Part shown: piece after piece, positions 1 to 8,168 of the stretch
Layout: every line of letters starts with the position of its first letter
Numbering within the stretch: position 1 is the first letter of the stretch
NCBI GenBank assembly: GCA_003164715.1
Contig: PLTZ01000076.1
Coordinates: forward strand, 1 to 64,000
Reading direction: 5' to 3'
Origin: Opitutaceae bacterium
GTDB taxonomy: Bacteria > Verrucomicrobiota > Verrucomicrobiia > Opitutales > Opitutaceae
DNA length: 64,000 bases
The notes under the pieces: model-generated
Told to the model about the DNA's origin: nothing
The model's input: only the letters and a program-made list of their open reading frames with translations
Databases searched by the model: none
Made by a program: the position numbers and the translations under genes

Positions 1-196
1 GAATCCCTCCCTCTCCGCCATTTTTGACCGATGGCTCCGGGCTGGCCTTCCGCCGGACGGGCTGCCAGTGGTTCGGCTAGGCCGCGCCTTAGGACCCGTT
101 CGGCCGATTCCCAGAAAAGGCTCGCCTGCGAGTGGCCGCGGGAATTGAAGGGAACGGGCGCCGGCCGGTGTTATGCCGGGCAGATTTCAATCCCTC

Positions 197-931
197 ATGA
201 AGAGCCCCCGAATCCTGGCCTTAGGCGTGCTCGCGCTTTGCAGCCTTGCCGCACGCGCGCAGATTGGGCTTCCCGCCTACGTCCCGATGAGGATCGACCA
301 GACGGTTGAGGCGGCCTATCCGCGCAAGTTGGTCGCGATCGGCCTTAAGAGCGGCGCCGCAAGCCTGGCGATCGCGGTCGATGACGATGGCCGGCTCACG
401 GACACCCTGGTGACGGCGTACTCGCATCCCGCGTTTGCAGAGTCGGCGCTCGGGGCCGTGAAGAGGTGGAAATTCGAGCCGGCGCGCGTTCACGGCGCGG
501 CCCGCAAGTCGAAATCCGACATCACCTTCCGGTTCGAGCTCGAGGGCGTCGTCGTGGTGACGCTGACGCCGATCACCTATGGCGAGCTGGTGCACTTCAA
601 GATCGCCCCGGACAGCGAGGCATACAGCGCGTGCACGCTCGCGCAGCTCGACCGTATCCCCAACCCGACAAAGATCGTGAATCCGGTCTATCCGACCCAG
701 ATGGCGCGAAGCAGCTCAGGCGGGCACATCCACGTGGAGTTCTACATCGACGAGACCGGCCGCGTGCGGATGCCGTCCGTCAGCCGGGAAACGGACGAGG
801 CAAGCGAGGAGCTGTCTGCGGCCGCCATCACGGCCGTGGCGCAGTGGCAGTTCGATCCGCCGACCGCGAAGGGCAAGCCCGTGCTTGTGCTGGCGCAGCA
901 GGACTTCAACTTCAAGCCGGCGGCGCCGTAG
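197..931 (+). CDS. Secreted protein with two TonB C-terminal-like domains
   Basis: Starting at the ATG at 197 rather than the upstream one at 173 gives a clean Sec signal peptide (MKSPRILALGVLALCSLAARAQ) and a 244-residue protein. Two tandem regions have the TonB_C pattern of a Gly-rich strand, a 'D.GR' turn, an alanine-rich helix and a W-[KQ]-F-[ED]-P block: one ends near KRWKFEPARV, the second near AQWQFDPPTA. Canonical TonB has one such domain after an N-terminal anchor and a proline-rich linker; here the linker is absent and the N-terminus looks cleavable. It therefore probably acts in the periplasm as a TonB-domain protein rather than as the energy transducer itself. No ExbB, ExbD or receptor gene is adjacent. 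Confidence 0.75.
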   Translation: MKSPRILALGVLALCSLAARAQIGLPAYVPMRIDQTVEAAYPRKLVAIGLKSGAASLAIAVDDDGRLTDTLVTAYSHPAFAESALGAVKRWKFEPARVHGAARKSKSDITFRFELEGVVVVTLTPITYGELVHFKIAPDSEAYSACTLAQLDRIPNPTKIVNPVYPTQMARSSSGGHIHVEFYIDETGRVRMPSVSRETDEASEELSAAAITAVAQWQFDPPTAKGKPVLVLAQQDFNFKPAAP

Positions 932-948
932 CGCCTGGGCGGACGCCG

Positions 949-1560
949 TCAGCCTCGCGTGGTCTCCTGGAAGAACCCCGCGAGCGCCCTACGCAGCCGC
1001 TGGCGGGCGCGGTACAGGCGGGTCTCGACGCCGCGCTCCGAGCAGCGGGTGATCGAGGCGATCTCCCGGTAGGAGAGGTGCTCGTAGTGGTGGAGCAGCA
1101 CCGTGGCCTTGAGGTCGTGAGGAAGCGCGTCGATTGCCCGCCTGAGCGCGTCCAGCGACTCGTCGCGCACGAGCAGGACGTCCGGCCCGGCCTCGGTCGT
1201 GGCCGGGTACAGCCGCGCCTCTGCGCGCTCGCCGGGGGCCCCGGCGTCGGACGACGCCGAGGCGAAGGAGACGGTCGGGTGTCGCCGCTTCCAGCGGTGG
1301 TGGTTGCGGCAAAGGTTCGCGAGTGTGGTGAACAGCCACGCCGGCAGGTTCGTGTCGGGCCGCAGGCGGCCGCGCCCCTGGTAGAGCCTCACGAAGGTCT
1401 CGGCCACCACGTCCTGGGCGTCGGCCGTGTTCTGGACGTAGCGGTAGGCGAAGCCCATCAGCGGCCGCTGCCACCGGGCGATCAGGTGGTTCAGCGCCGA
1501 CGCGTCGCCCCGCTGCAGGTCGAGAAGGTGTGCGCTTTCGGTGGCGGGCTCGGAGGACAC
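949..1560 (-). CDS. ECF-type RNA polymerase sigma factor
   Basis: This 203-residue protein has sigma region 2 (LMGFAYRYVQNTADAQDVVAETFVRLYQ) and, after a variable linker, region 4 with the helix-turn-helix LSYREIASITRCSERGVETRLYRARQRLR. That is the layout and length of extracytoplasmic-function sigma factors, which direct RNA polymerase to a small stress regulon. The start is GTG, 17 bases after the stop of the Spy-like gene. It is the last gene of a three-gene minus-strand unit. The partners upstream are a one-helix membrane protein and a periplasmic sensor-like protein, so one of them probably restrains or signals to the sigma factor. No zinc-binding anti-sigma motif (HxxxCxxC) is visible in either, so the control mechanism is not known. 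Confidence 0.9.
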   Translation of the reverse strand: MSSEPATESAHLLDLQRGDASALNHLIARWQRPLMGFAYRYVQNTADAQDVVAETFVRLYQGRGRLRPDTNLPAWLFTTLANLCRNHHRWKRRHPTVSFASASSDAGAPGERAEARLYPATTEAGPDVLLVRDESLDALRRAIDALPHDLKATVLLHHYEHLSYREIASITRCSERGVETRLYRARQRLRRALAGFFQETTRG

Positions 1561-1577
1561 GTGGCGCGGGGCTGCGC

Positions 1578-2033
1578 TCAGTTTGTCAGCGGACTGTCCT
1601 GCGGCGCCGTGACGGCGACTATCCCGAAGTATCTTTCGCGCTGTTGCGGGGTCATTTCGCTGGCGGCGGCCTGGACGAGCCGGCGCGTCGAATCAAGGCA
1701 GGCGCGGTTGATGTTGCGTCGGACCTCGACGAACTTCGCGAATTCGATGAAGTCGACGCGGTCGGCCGTCCGCCTCGTGTCCTCGAAGGCGGCGAACTCG
1801 GCCTGCATCTGCGCGACCTGCGCGGCGAGCGCGCGCAGGCGGGGGCTCGAGGCCTCGTGGAGCTCCCTGATCCGCGCGAACTGGGCGTCGCTCAGGCCGA
1901 GTTCCGAGCGCATCCAGCCGAGCTGCCCGTCGATCGTGCCGGGATCTGCGGGCTGGTGGAGCCGGAAGTAGACCACGTGCGCGGCAACGCCCACGGCCAC
2001 GCCGAGCAGGAGGACGAGGCCGCCGCGCCTCAT
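1578..2033 (-). CDS. Spy/CpxP-like periplasmic heavy-metal-sensor family protein
   Basis: The 151-residue product has an N-terminal membrane helix or uncleaved signal (GLVLLLGVAVGVAAHVVYF). A long helical domain rich in Arg, Glu and Ala follows, with the LGLSDAQFARIRELHE pattern and a C-terminal MTPQQRERYFGI stretch. This is the pattern of the heavy-metal-resistance / Spy-CpxP family (LTxxQ-like repeats in an all-helical dimer). Such proteins act in the periplasm as chaperones or stress sensors. The ATG overlaps the stop of the upstream membrane-protein gene (ATGA), and the ECF sigma gene follows after 17 bases, implying translational coupling and a shared regulatory role. A metal ligand set is not evident. 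Confidence 0.7.
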   Translation of the reverse strand: MRRGGLVLLLGVAVGVAAHVVYFRLHQPADPGTIDGQLGWMRSELGLSDAQFARIRELHEASSPRLRALAAQVAQMQAEFAAFEDTRRTADRVDFIEFAKFVEVRRNINRACLDSTRRLVQAAASEMTPQQRERYFGIVAVTAPQDSPLTN

Positions 2034-2359
2034 GGCTGCCTTGCGACCGCGTCCGCCTTCATGAGCGGGTCGATCAGTTGAAGGTAGCTCCGGGCGAGCT
2101 GAGCGCTGTGCGCGCGCTGCTCCCGGTTCACGCGGACCTCGGCCATGAAAAGGCCGAGGAGCGCGCAGCTGACGACGAAGAGGATGGCGAAGGGTGGCCG
2201 TGAGAGCCAGGCTTCGATCCCGGCCCAGATTCCGCCGCCTCGGTCCTTCTCCTCAAGCTCGATGCGTCGCCAGACCTCCGCGGCGATGCTCGGCTGCGGC
2301 AGGTCGGGCTCCTTCCAGCGGTCGAGCAGGGGGTCGAGGGGATCGGGTGGGAGGGGCAT
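2030..2359 (-). CDS. Small single-pass membrane protein, possible anti-sigma partner
   Basis: From the ATG at 2359 this encodes about 109 residues: a soluble acidic N-terminal half (PLPPDPLDPLLDRWKEPDLPQ), one transmembrane helix (FAILFVVSCALLGLFMAEV) and a short extracytoplasmic tail. Earlier in-frame starts exist at 2392 (ATG) and 2410 (TTG, preceded by GGAGG), so the N-terminus is uncertain. It is the first gene of the unit with the Spy-like sensor and the ECF sigma factor. Cytoplasmic N-terminus, single helix and periplasmic tail is the topology of anti-sigma factors, but I see no recognisable anti-sigma domain. The role rests on context. Confidence 0.6.
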   Translation of the reverse strand: MPLPPDPLDPLLDRWKEPDLPQPSIAAEVWRRIELEEKDRGGGIWAGIEAWLSRPPFAILFVVSCALLGLFMAEVRVNREQRAHSAQLARSYLQLIDPLMKADAVARQP

Positions 2360-2582
2360 GGTTCCGGGGATGATTTCGGCGGCAAACCGCATAACACCAT
2401 CCGGGTGCAAAGTCCTCCAAAAATTCGAGCCGCGGAAGGCGGGCTGCCCCCAAGCCGGTTTGACTCCGCCGCGCCGTTCGGCGATCTAGACGTCCCGGGA
2501 AGCCACCTTCCCGTCACGTGAACGCAAATCTCTTCCCCAAGATGGGTTACGCCTCGGGGCAGGTCCCTGGGGCGAAGGGCGC

Positions 2583-4532
2583 ATGACCGCCGGGCACCTG
2601 CTCCTCTTCGCCGCGCTGGCCATGCTCGTGAGCGCCCTGACCGGGCGCTTTGCGAGGCGCATTTGGCTCGCGTCGACGATCGCCGGGGCTGTGGCGGCTT
2701 TGGCGGCGGCGGTCTGGGTGTTGGCGGGCGGCGCCGAGTTCGAGTGGCGGAGCGGATTTCCGGTCGGCGGCGAGCCGCTGCACGTGCGCTTTGACGCGAT
2801 CAGCGCCTTCTTCATCGCCCTGCTGAGCATTGTGGGGGGGGCGTGCGCGGTCTATTCGAGCGAGTACTGGACGGACGAGGCGCACCCGCGCTCGGCCCGC
2901 GCCGGGCGCGTCTGGTGGAGCGGACTCCTGATGAGCCTGGGCGCCGTGCTGCTCTCCTCCAACGGGCTTCACTTCCTCGTCGCCTGGGAGCTCTTTGCGG
3001 TCAGCTGCTATTTTCTCATCACGCTCGACCGCCAAAGGGCCGAGACGCGCCAGGCGGGCTGGCTCTTCCTCGCCGCCTCGCATGCGGCGACCCTGTGCCT
3101 GTTTGCGTTCTTCGCCACCATGGCCGCCCGGACGGGCAGCTGGGAGCTCGGGCCGATGCGCGAGCGCTCCGACCTGTCGCCGCTGTTCTGGCTCGCGCTG
3201 CTCGGATTCGGCGTGAAGGCCGGCATGTTCCCGCTGCACATCTGGCTGCCCTCGGCCCACGCGAACGCCCCGAGTCACGTCTCGGCGGTTCTGTCCGGCG
3301 TCGCCATCAAGGCGGGCATCTACGGCCTCGTCCGCTTCAGCGGCTGGCTGCCCCCGCCGGCCGGCGCGGGCTGGGTCGTGGCGGCCCTCGGGGTGGCGAG
3401 CGCGGTGCTCGGCGTCGCCTTCGCGCTGGGGCAGCACGACCTGAAGCGGCTCCTGGCCTACCACAGCGTCGAGAACATCGGCATCATCCTGATCGGGCTC
3501 GGATTTGCGCTCGTGGCGCGGGCGCAGGGCAATGCGGCATGGGGCCTTCTGGCGCTCGCAGGGGCTCTCCTGCACGTCTGGAACCACGGGCTGTTCAAGT
3601 CGCTTCTCTTCCTCGGCTCGGGCTCGGTCGTGCACGCCACGGGGACGCGCGAGATGAGCCTGCTTGGGGGCCTTTGGCGCGCGATGCCGTGGACCGCCGG
3701 GCTGTTCATGCTCGGAGCGGTCGCCATTTCGGGCCTGCCGCCGCTCAACGGCTTCATCAGCGAATGGCTCGTGTTCCTTGGGCTCTTTGACGCGGTGAAC
3801 TCCCCCGGGAGCGTCGCGCTCGCCACGATTCCGGCGCTGGTCCTGCTCGGCATGACGGGCGCGCTGGCGCTGGCGTGCTTCACGAAGGTGTGCGGCATCG
3901 TGTTCCTCGGCCAGCCGCGCTCCGGCGCCGCCGAGCGCGCGCGCGAATGCGGGCCGCTCATGATCGGTCCGATGATCGTGCTCGCGGCGGCCTGCCTCGC
4001 CATCGGCCTGGCGCCGGCCTTCTTTTATTTGGCGGTGGCGCGAGCGGCCGCTGAGTGGAATCCCGCCTGGGGCGGCGTGGGGGGACCAGCGTCCCTCGGG
4101 ACCCTCGGGCTCGCCAACATCCTTCTTCTTCTTGTCGGCGCGCTCGCGGCGACGCTCCTCTGGTGGCGCACAATCCGCGCCGGGTTGAGGCGGGCCCCCA
4201 CTTGGGATTGCGGCTACGCTAAGCCGACGGCGAGGATGCAATACACCGCGGGCTCGTTTGCGGGTATCATCAACGAGTGGTTTGCGTGGATCCTGCGGCC
4301 CTGGCGCGAGGAGCGCAGACCCGAGGGGGCGTTTCCCTCCGGCGCCAGCCTCGTGGACCACACGCCGGAGACGGTGCTCGAGCACCTGGTGGAGCCCGCC
4401 GGCGAGGTCGTCATGAGGATCTCCGGCCTTGCGCGGCGCCTGCAGCACGGGCGCCTCCAGTCGTACCTGCTTTACATCGTGATCGGCCTGATCGCGGTCG
4501 CGGCGCTGGTGCTGAGGGCCAACGGCCCGTAG
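2583..4532 (+). CDS. HyfB-like antiporter subunit of a hydrogenase-4/Ehr-type complex (copy 1)
   Basis: This 649-residue polytopic membrane protein belongs to the NuoL/NuoM/MrpA-MrpD proton-translocating family and is closest in layout to HyfB/HycC. Visible landmarks are the WE pair with the conserved Glu (HFLVAWELFAVSCYFLI), the broken-helix lysine in GFGVKAGMFPLH, a further lysine in VAIKAGIYG, the KRLLAYHSVENIG segment, HVWNHGLFKSLLFLGSGSV, and the HyfB-type tail with WDCGY and RMQYT. It should form an ion-translocating half-channel in the cytoplasmic membrane. It opens the operon and has a same-length paralogue two genes downstream. All usual charged residues of an active antiporter subunit seem present. 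Confidence 0.9.
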   Translation: MTAGHLLLFAALAMLVSALTGRFARRIWLASTIAGAVAALAAAVWVLAGGAEFEWRSGFPVGGEPLHVRFDAISAFFIALLSIVGGACAVYSSEYWTDEAHPRSARAGRVWWSGLLMSLGAVLLSSNGLHFLVAWELFAVSCYFLITLDRQRAETRQAGWLFLAASHAATLCLFAFFATMAARTGSWELGPMRERSDLSPLFWLALLGFGVKAGMFPLHIWLPSAHANAPSHVSAVLSGVAIKAGIYGLVRFSGWLPPPAGAGWVVAALGVASAVLGVAFALGQHDLKRLLAYHSVENIGIILIGLGFALVARAQGNAAWGLLALAGALLHVWNHGLFKSLLFLGSGSVVHATGTREMSLLGGLWRAMPWTAGLFMLGAVAISGLPPLNGFISEWLVFLGLFDAVNSPGSVALATIPALVLLGMTGALALACFTKVCGIVFLGQPRSGAAERARECGPLMIGPMIVLAAACLAIGLAPAFFYLAVARAAAEWNPAWGGVGGPASLGTLGLANILLLLVGALAATLLWWRTIRAGLRRAPTWDCGYAKPTARMQYTAGSFAGIINEWFAWILRPWREERRPEGAFPSGASLVDHTPETVLEHLVEPAGEVVMRISGLARRLQHGRLQSYLLYIVIGLIAVAALVLRANGP

Positions 4533-4609
4533 GATCCCGGGCCTGCCTTGGCCCGCCGAAAAGTTGATCGCCATCGCCGGCCCAACTGCGGCAAGATCGA
4601 CCCTCACCA

Positions 4610-5317
4610 ATGTACTTGAACCTGATCCAGATTGCCGAGTCGTTCGGCGTGTCCGAGAAGGTCGTGGAGGACTGGATCCGTCGCGAAGGTCTTCCGCACA
4701 CGCCCGACGGCGGCAGGCTCCTGTTCGACCGTGCGCAGGTCGCGAACTGGGCGGCGGTGCGGGGGCTGGCGGCGAAGGCTGGCTTCCTCGCGCCGGTGAC
4801 CCCTGCCTTCGCGACGGGCTTCGCAATCGAGCCGCTGCTGCGCTCGGGCGGGATCTGGCGCGACGTGGCCGCGGCGGACGTGACCGGGGTCTTCGCGCGA
4901 ATCGTCTCCTCGCTGCCGGGCGTGACCCCTGCGCTGCGCCTGTTTCTCAGCCAAAGGCTCTGCGCGAAGGGCGGGGTCAACATCGCCCCGGTGGGGGGCG
5001 GGTTTGCGCTGCCGCACCCGAGCGCCCGCATCGCTCTCGGCCGGGACTCGGGCACGGTGGCGCTCATCCTCCTGCGGGATGCGCTTGAACTGACCGAGCC
5101 GCAGGCCGACGCGGTGCCCGTCACGCGCCTTTTCTTCTTCATTGCGCCGACCCCCCGCGCCCATCTCGACATCCTGGGGAGGCTCAGCCGCAGCCTCGTG
5201 CGCGGGCCCCTGCGCGAGGTGGTGATCCGCGGCGGTGCCGACGAGGAGGTATTCGCGGCCGCCGCCGCGGCTGACAGGGCCGCGCCGGGCGCGGCCGGCG
5301 GGGAAGCCGCATCGTGA
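4610..5317 (+). CDS. PTS EIIA-type (IIANtr-like) regulator with N-terminal HTH
   Basis: The 235-residue protein starts with an excisionase/MerR-like helix-turn-helix (LIQIAESFGVSEKVVEDWIRR...DGGRLLFDRAQVANW) and continues into a PTS EIIA type-2 domain. The candidate phospho-acceptor histidine lies in the FALPHPSARI motif, matching the 'PH' motif of EIIA-fructose/EIIANtr proteins. Such domains receive phosphate from HPr/NPr and regulate transporters or transcription. It lies 77 bases after HyfB copy 1, and its TGA overlaps the GTG of HyfB copy 2, so it is an integral part of the complex operon. No PTS EI, HPr or sugar permease is in the window, which favours regulation over sugar uptake. The C-terminus is a low-complexity Ala tail. 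Confidence 0.85.
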   Translation: MYLNLIQIAESFGVSEKVVEDWIRREGLPHTPDGGRLLFDRAQVANWAAVRGLAAKAGFLAPVTPAFATGFAIEPLLRSGGIWRDVAAADVTGVFARIVSSLPGVTPALRLFLSQRLCAKGGVNIAPVGGGFALPHPSARIALGRDSGTVALILLRDALELTEPQADAVPVTRLFFFIAPTPRAHLDILGRLSRSLVRGPLREVVIRGGADEEVFAAAAAADRAAPGAAGGEAAS

Positions 5318-7263
5318 CGGCGGGGCCGCCTCTGCTGCTGGCCGCGCTTTGCCTCGTCTCGGGCGCTGCGTTCGGCCGCCGAAACCCGCGGCTATGGCTC
5401 GCGCTGACCCTGGGCGCCATGGCGGCGGCGTTTGCGGCCGCGCTTCTCGTGGGCGTCGGCGCCGCGGACTGGGAGTGGCGCAGCTCGCTTGCCCCCGGGG
5501 GCGAGCCGGTCCACGTCCGCCTGGACGGGCTCAGCGCGCTCTTTCTTGCGCTCCTGTGCGTCGTCGGAGGGGCGGCCGCGGTCTTCTCGCGCGGGTACTG
5601 GGCCGACGCGGGCCATCCCGGCTCTGCACCGGCCAACCGGATGTGGATGAGCCTGCTCCTTGCCGCGATGGGGTTCGTGCTGCTGGCGTCGAACGGCCTG
5701 CACTTCCTCATCGGCTGGGAGCTGTTCACGGTGAGCGCGTACTTCCTGATCACGCTCGAGCGGGAGCACCGGGCGGTGCGGGCTGCGGGCTGGCTGTATC
5801 TGGCGGCGTCGCACGCCGGGACCCTTTGCCTGTTCGCGTTCTTTGCGGCGCTCTCGGTGCGGACGGGTAGCTGGGACCTCGGTCCCCTGCGCGAGCGCGC
5901 CGACCTGGCGCCGCTGTTCTGGCTTGCGCTCTTCGGGTTCGGCGTGAAGGGCGGCATGTTCCCGCTCCACGCATGGCTTCCCTCGGCCCATGCGAACGCG
6001 CCGAGCCATGTCTCCGCGCTGATGTCGGGCGTCGCGATCAACATGGGGCTCTACGGTATCCTGCGGTTCAGCGGCTGGCTGCCGGTTCCCGCGGGTGCCG
6101 GTTGGGCCGTCATCGGCATCGGGGCGGCCGGGGCGCTGCTAGGGATAGCCCTGGCGTTCGTGCAGACCGACCTCAAGCGGCTCCTCGCCTACTGCTCGGT
6201 CGAGAACGTGGGCGTCATCCTGATAGGCCTCGGCGGGGCGCTCCTCGGCGTGACGCACGGCGACGAGCCCTGGGCCGAGCTGGCGCTGGCCGGGGCCCTG
6301 CTTCACGTCTGGAACCACGGTCTCTCGAAGGCGCTGCTTTTCTTTGGCGCGGGCTCGGTGCTTCACGCCACCGGCAAGCGGGAGATGACACAGATGGGGG
6401 GGCTTTGGCGCGCGATGCCGTGGACGGCGGGGTTGTTTGCCTTCGGCGCCCTGGCGATCTCGGGGCTTCCCCCGCTCAACGGGTTCGTCGGCGAGTGGCT
6501 CGTGTACCTCGGCCTACTGAACGCGGCGGCGAGCCGCGGCTCCGCGGTGTGGGCCGTGATACCGGCGGTGATCGTCCTCGGCATGGCGGGCGCCTTGGCG
6601 CTGGCGACGTTCGTGAAGGCGGGCGCGACGGTCTTTCTCGGGGCGCCGCGCACGAGGGCGGCGCAGGACGCCCGCGAGTGCGGGCCGCTGATGGCTGCGC
6701 CGATGCTGGCCCTTGCGGGCGCATGCGCGGCGATCGGGCTGGCCCCGGTCCTCTTCTGGAGGCCGCTCGAGCGGGCCGCGGGCTCGTGGCACCCGCAGTG
6801 GGTCGACTCGGGGGCGCCGGCGCCGCTCGCCGCGCTCGGCGCGGCCCACGTTGCGATGGCCGTCGCCGGCTTCGCCGCGGCGGCGTTCCTCTGGAGGAAG
6901 GTCCGCGTAAACGGCGTCCGGCGGGCGCCGACCTGGGACTGCGGCTATGCGACGCCCACGGCCCGCATGCAGTACTCGGGCGGCTCCTTCAGCGGGATCG
7001 CGATGGGATGGTTCGCCGGGATCCTGGCGCCAGAGCGCACCCGGCACCGTCCGCACGGGCCGTTCCCCGTCCGCGCGAGCTGGCTGGAGCGGGTGCCGGA
7101 CACGGTGCTTGAGCGGGTGATGGCGCCCGCGGGCGGCGCGGTGATGCGTGTGTCGAGCGCGACCCGCAGGCTGCAGCACGGCAGACTCCAATTCTACATC
7201 GTGTATTTGCTGTGCGGCCTCACAGTTGTGGCGCTCTTGACGTGGATAGGAGCCGGGCAATGA
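5314..7263 (+). CDS. HyfB-like antiporter subunit of a hydrogenase-4/Ehr-type complex (copy 2)
   Basis: A GTG start overlaps the stop of the EIIA gene. The product is again 649 residues and collinear with copy 1: HFLIGWELFTVSAYFLI, GFGVKGGMFPLH, KRLLAYCSVENVG, HVWNHGLSKALLFFGAGSV, and WDCGY plus RMQYS in the tail. The two copies are clearly paralogues from a tandem duplication that now flanks the EIIA gene. One difference stands out: the VAIKAGIYG segment of copy 1 reads VAINMGLYG, so a lysine that aligns with a conserved membrane lysine of antiporter subunits is asparagine. The copies may therefore differ in ion-translocation behaviour. It is followed by hyfC through an ATGA overlap. Confidence 0.9.
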   Translation: MTAGPPLLLAALCLVSGAAFGRRNPRLWLALTLGAMAAAFAAALLVGVGAADWEWRSSLAPGGEPVHVRLDGLSALFLALLCVVGGAAAVFSRGYWADAGHPGSAPANRMWMSLLLAAMGFVLLASNGLHFLIGWELFTVSAYFLITLEREHRAVRAAGWLYLAASHAGTLCLFAFFAALSVRTGSWDLGPLRERADLAPLFWLALFGFGVKGGMFPLHAWLPSAHANAPSHVSALMSGVAINMGLYGILRFSGWLPVPAGAGWAVIGIGAAGALLGIALAFVQTDLKRLLAYCSVENVGVILIGLGGALLGVTHGDEPWAELALAGALLHVWNHGLSKALLFFGAGSVLHATGKREMTQMGGLWRAMPWTAGLFAFGALAISGLPPLNGFVGEWLVYLGLLNAAASRGSAVWAVIPAVIVLGMAGALALATFVKAGATVFLGAPRTRAAQDARECGPLMAAPMLALAGACAAIGLAPVLFWRPLERAAGSWHPQWVDSGAPAPLAALGAAHVAMAVAGFAAAAFLWRKVRVNGVRRAPTWDCGYATPTARMQYSGGSFSGIAMGWFAGILAPERTRHRPHGPFPVRASWLERVPDTVLERVMAPAGGAVMRVSSATRRLQHGRLQFYIVYLLCGLTVVALLTWIGAGQ

Positions 7264-8168
7264 CGTTCATCCTCGAGACCCTTCTTCGTTTGGCAGCGTG
7301 GCTCCTCGCGGCCCCGCTGCTTCCGGGCATCATCAACAAGGTGAAGGCATGGATCGCGGGGCGCCGCGGGCCGCCGGTGCTGCAGCTCTACTACGACCTG
7401 GCGCGGCTCTGGGGCAAGGGCGTCGTCATGAGTACGCTCGCGTCGCCCGGGTTCATTGTGGGCCCAGCCGTGGCGTGGGTGGCCCTGGTGGGTGCCGCGC
7501 TCATCATGCCCCTAGGGGGAGCGGGGGGGGCGCTCAGCTTCCGGGGCGACGTGCTGCTGCTCGTCTACTTGCTCGCCCTGGCGAGGTTCTGCACCGCGTG
7601 GGCCGCGCTTGAGACCGGCTCGGCCTTCGAAGGCATGGGCGCAGCCCGCGAGGTGAGCTACGCGGTGCTGTCCGAGGTGGCCCTGATCACGGCGGTGCTG
7701 TCGCTCAGCGTCCAGACCGGCAACGTGACGCTGACCGACATGCTGGCGCTGTCGGTCGGCTCGGGGGCTGTGCTCCTGGCGGCGGGCCTGTTCGCCGTGC
7801 TCCTCGCGGAAAACTGCCGGGTGCCGTTCGACGACCCGAACACGCACCTGGAGCTCACGATGATCCACGAGGCCATGATCCTCGACCACAGCGGCCCGCC
7901 CCTGGCGGTGATCCTGCACGGGGCGTCGCTCAAGCTCCTACTCTTTGCCGTGCTGCTGAGCCAAGTGGTGCTGCCCCTGGGGCGGCTGTCGCCGCTCGCC
8001 GCGGCCGGAGCGCTCGTGGGCACCGTGCTCGGCGTGACGGTTGCCATCGGGCTCGTTGAGTCGCTGACGGCGCGCTTCGCCTTCCGGCGCGTGCCGCTGC
8101 TCCTCACGGCCGCGTTCCTGCTGTGCCTTTTCGCACTGCTGCTCGCGAGGAAGGGGGGCGTGGGTTGA
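7260..8168 (+). CDS. HyfC/NuoH-like membrane subunit
   Basis: Starting at the ATG that overlaps the previous stop gives 302 residues. The protein is very hydrophobic, with about eight membrane helices, and shows NuoH/HycD/HyfC hallmarks: LLPGIINKVKAWIAGRRGPPVLQLYYDL near the N-terminus, GSAFEGMGAAREVSYAVLSE in the middle, and NCRVPFDDPNTHLELTMIHE further on. This subunit joins the peripheral arm to the ion-pumping arm and in complex I forms part of the quinone chamber. The conserved acidic and arginine residues of the GxxxMGAxRE and DDPxTHLELTMIHEA motifs are retained, unlike the metal ligands of the downstream subunits. Confidence 0.9.
   Translation: MTFILETLLRLAAWLLAAPLLPGIINKVKAWIAGRRGPPVLQLYYDLARLWGKGVVMSTLASPGFIVGPAVAWVALVGAALIMPLGGAGGALSFRGDVLLLVYLLALARFCTAWAALETGSAFEGMGAAREVSYAVLSEVALITAVLSLSVQTGNVTLTDMLALSVGSGAVLLAAGLFAVLLAENCRVPFDDPNTHLELTMIHEAMILDHSGPPLAVILHGASLKLLLFAVLLSQVVLPLGRLSPLAAAGALVGTVLGVTVAIGLVESLTARFAFRRVPLLLTAAFLLCLFALLLARKGGVG

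Noticed and set aside
31-309. 92-residue ORF at the left edge
   Set aside because: It overlaps the signal peptide of the TonB_C protein in another frame and has no coding features.
2547-4826. 759-residue minus-strand ORF opposite the first HyfB-like gene
   Set aside because: High-GC shadow: composition dominated by Arg, Gly, Pro and Glu, with no domain, while the plus strand encodes a clear membrane protein.
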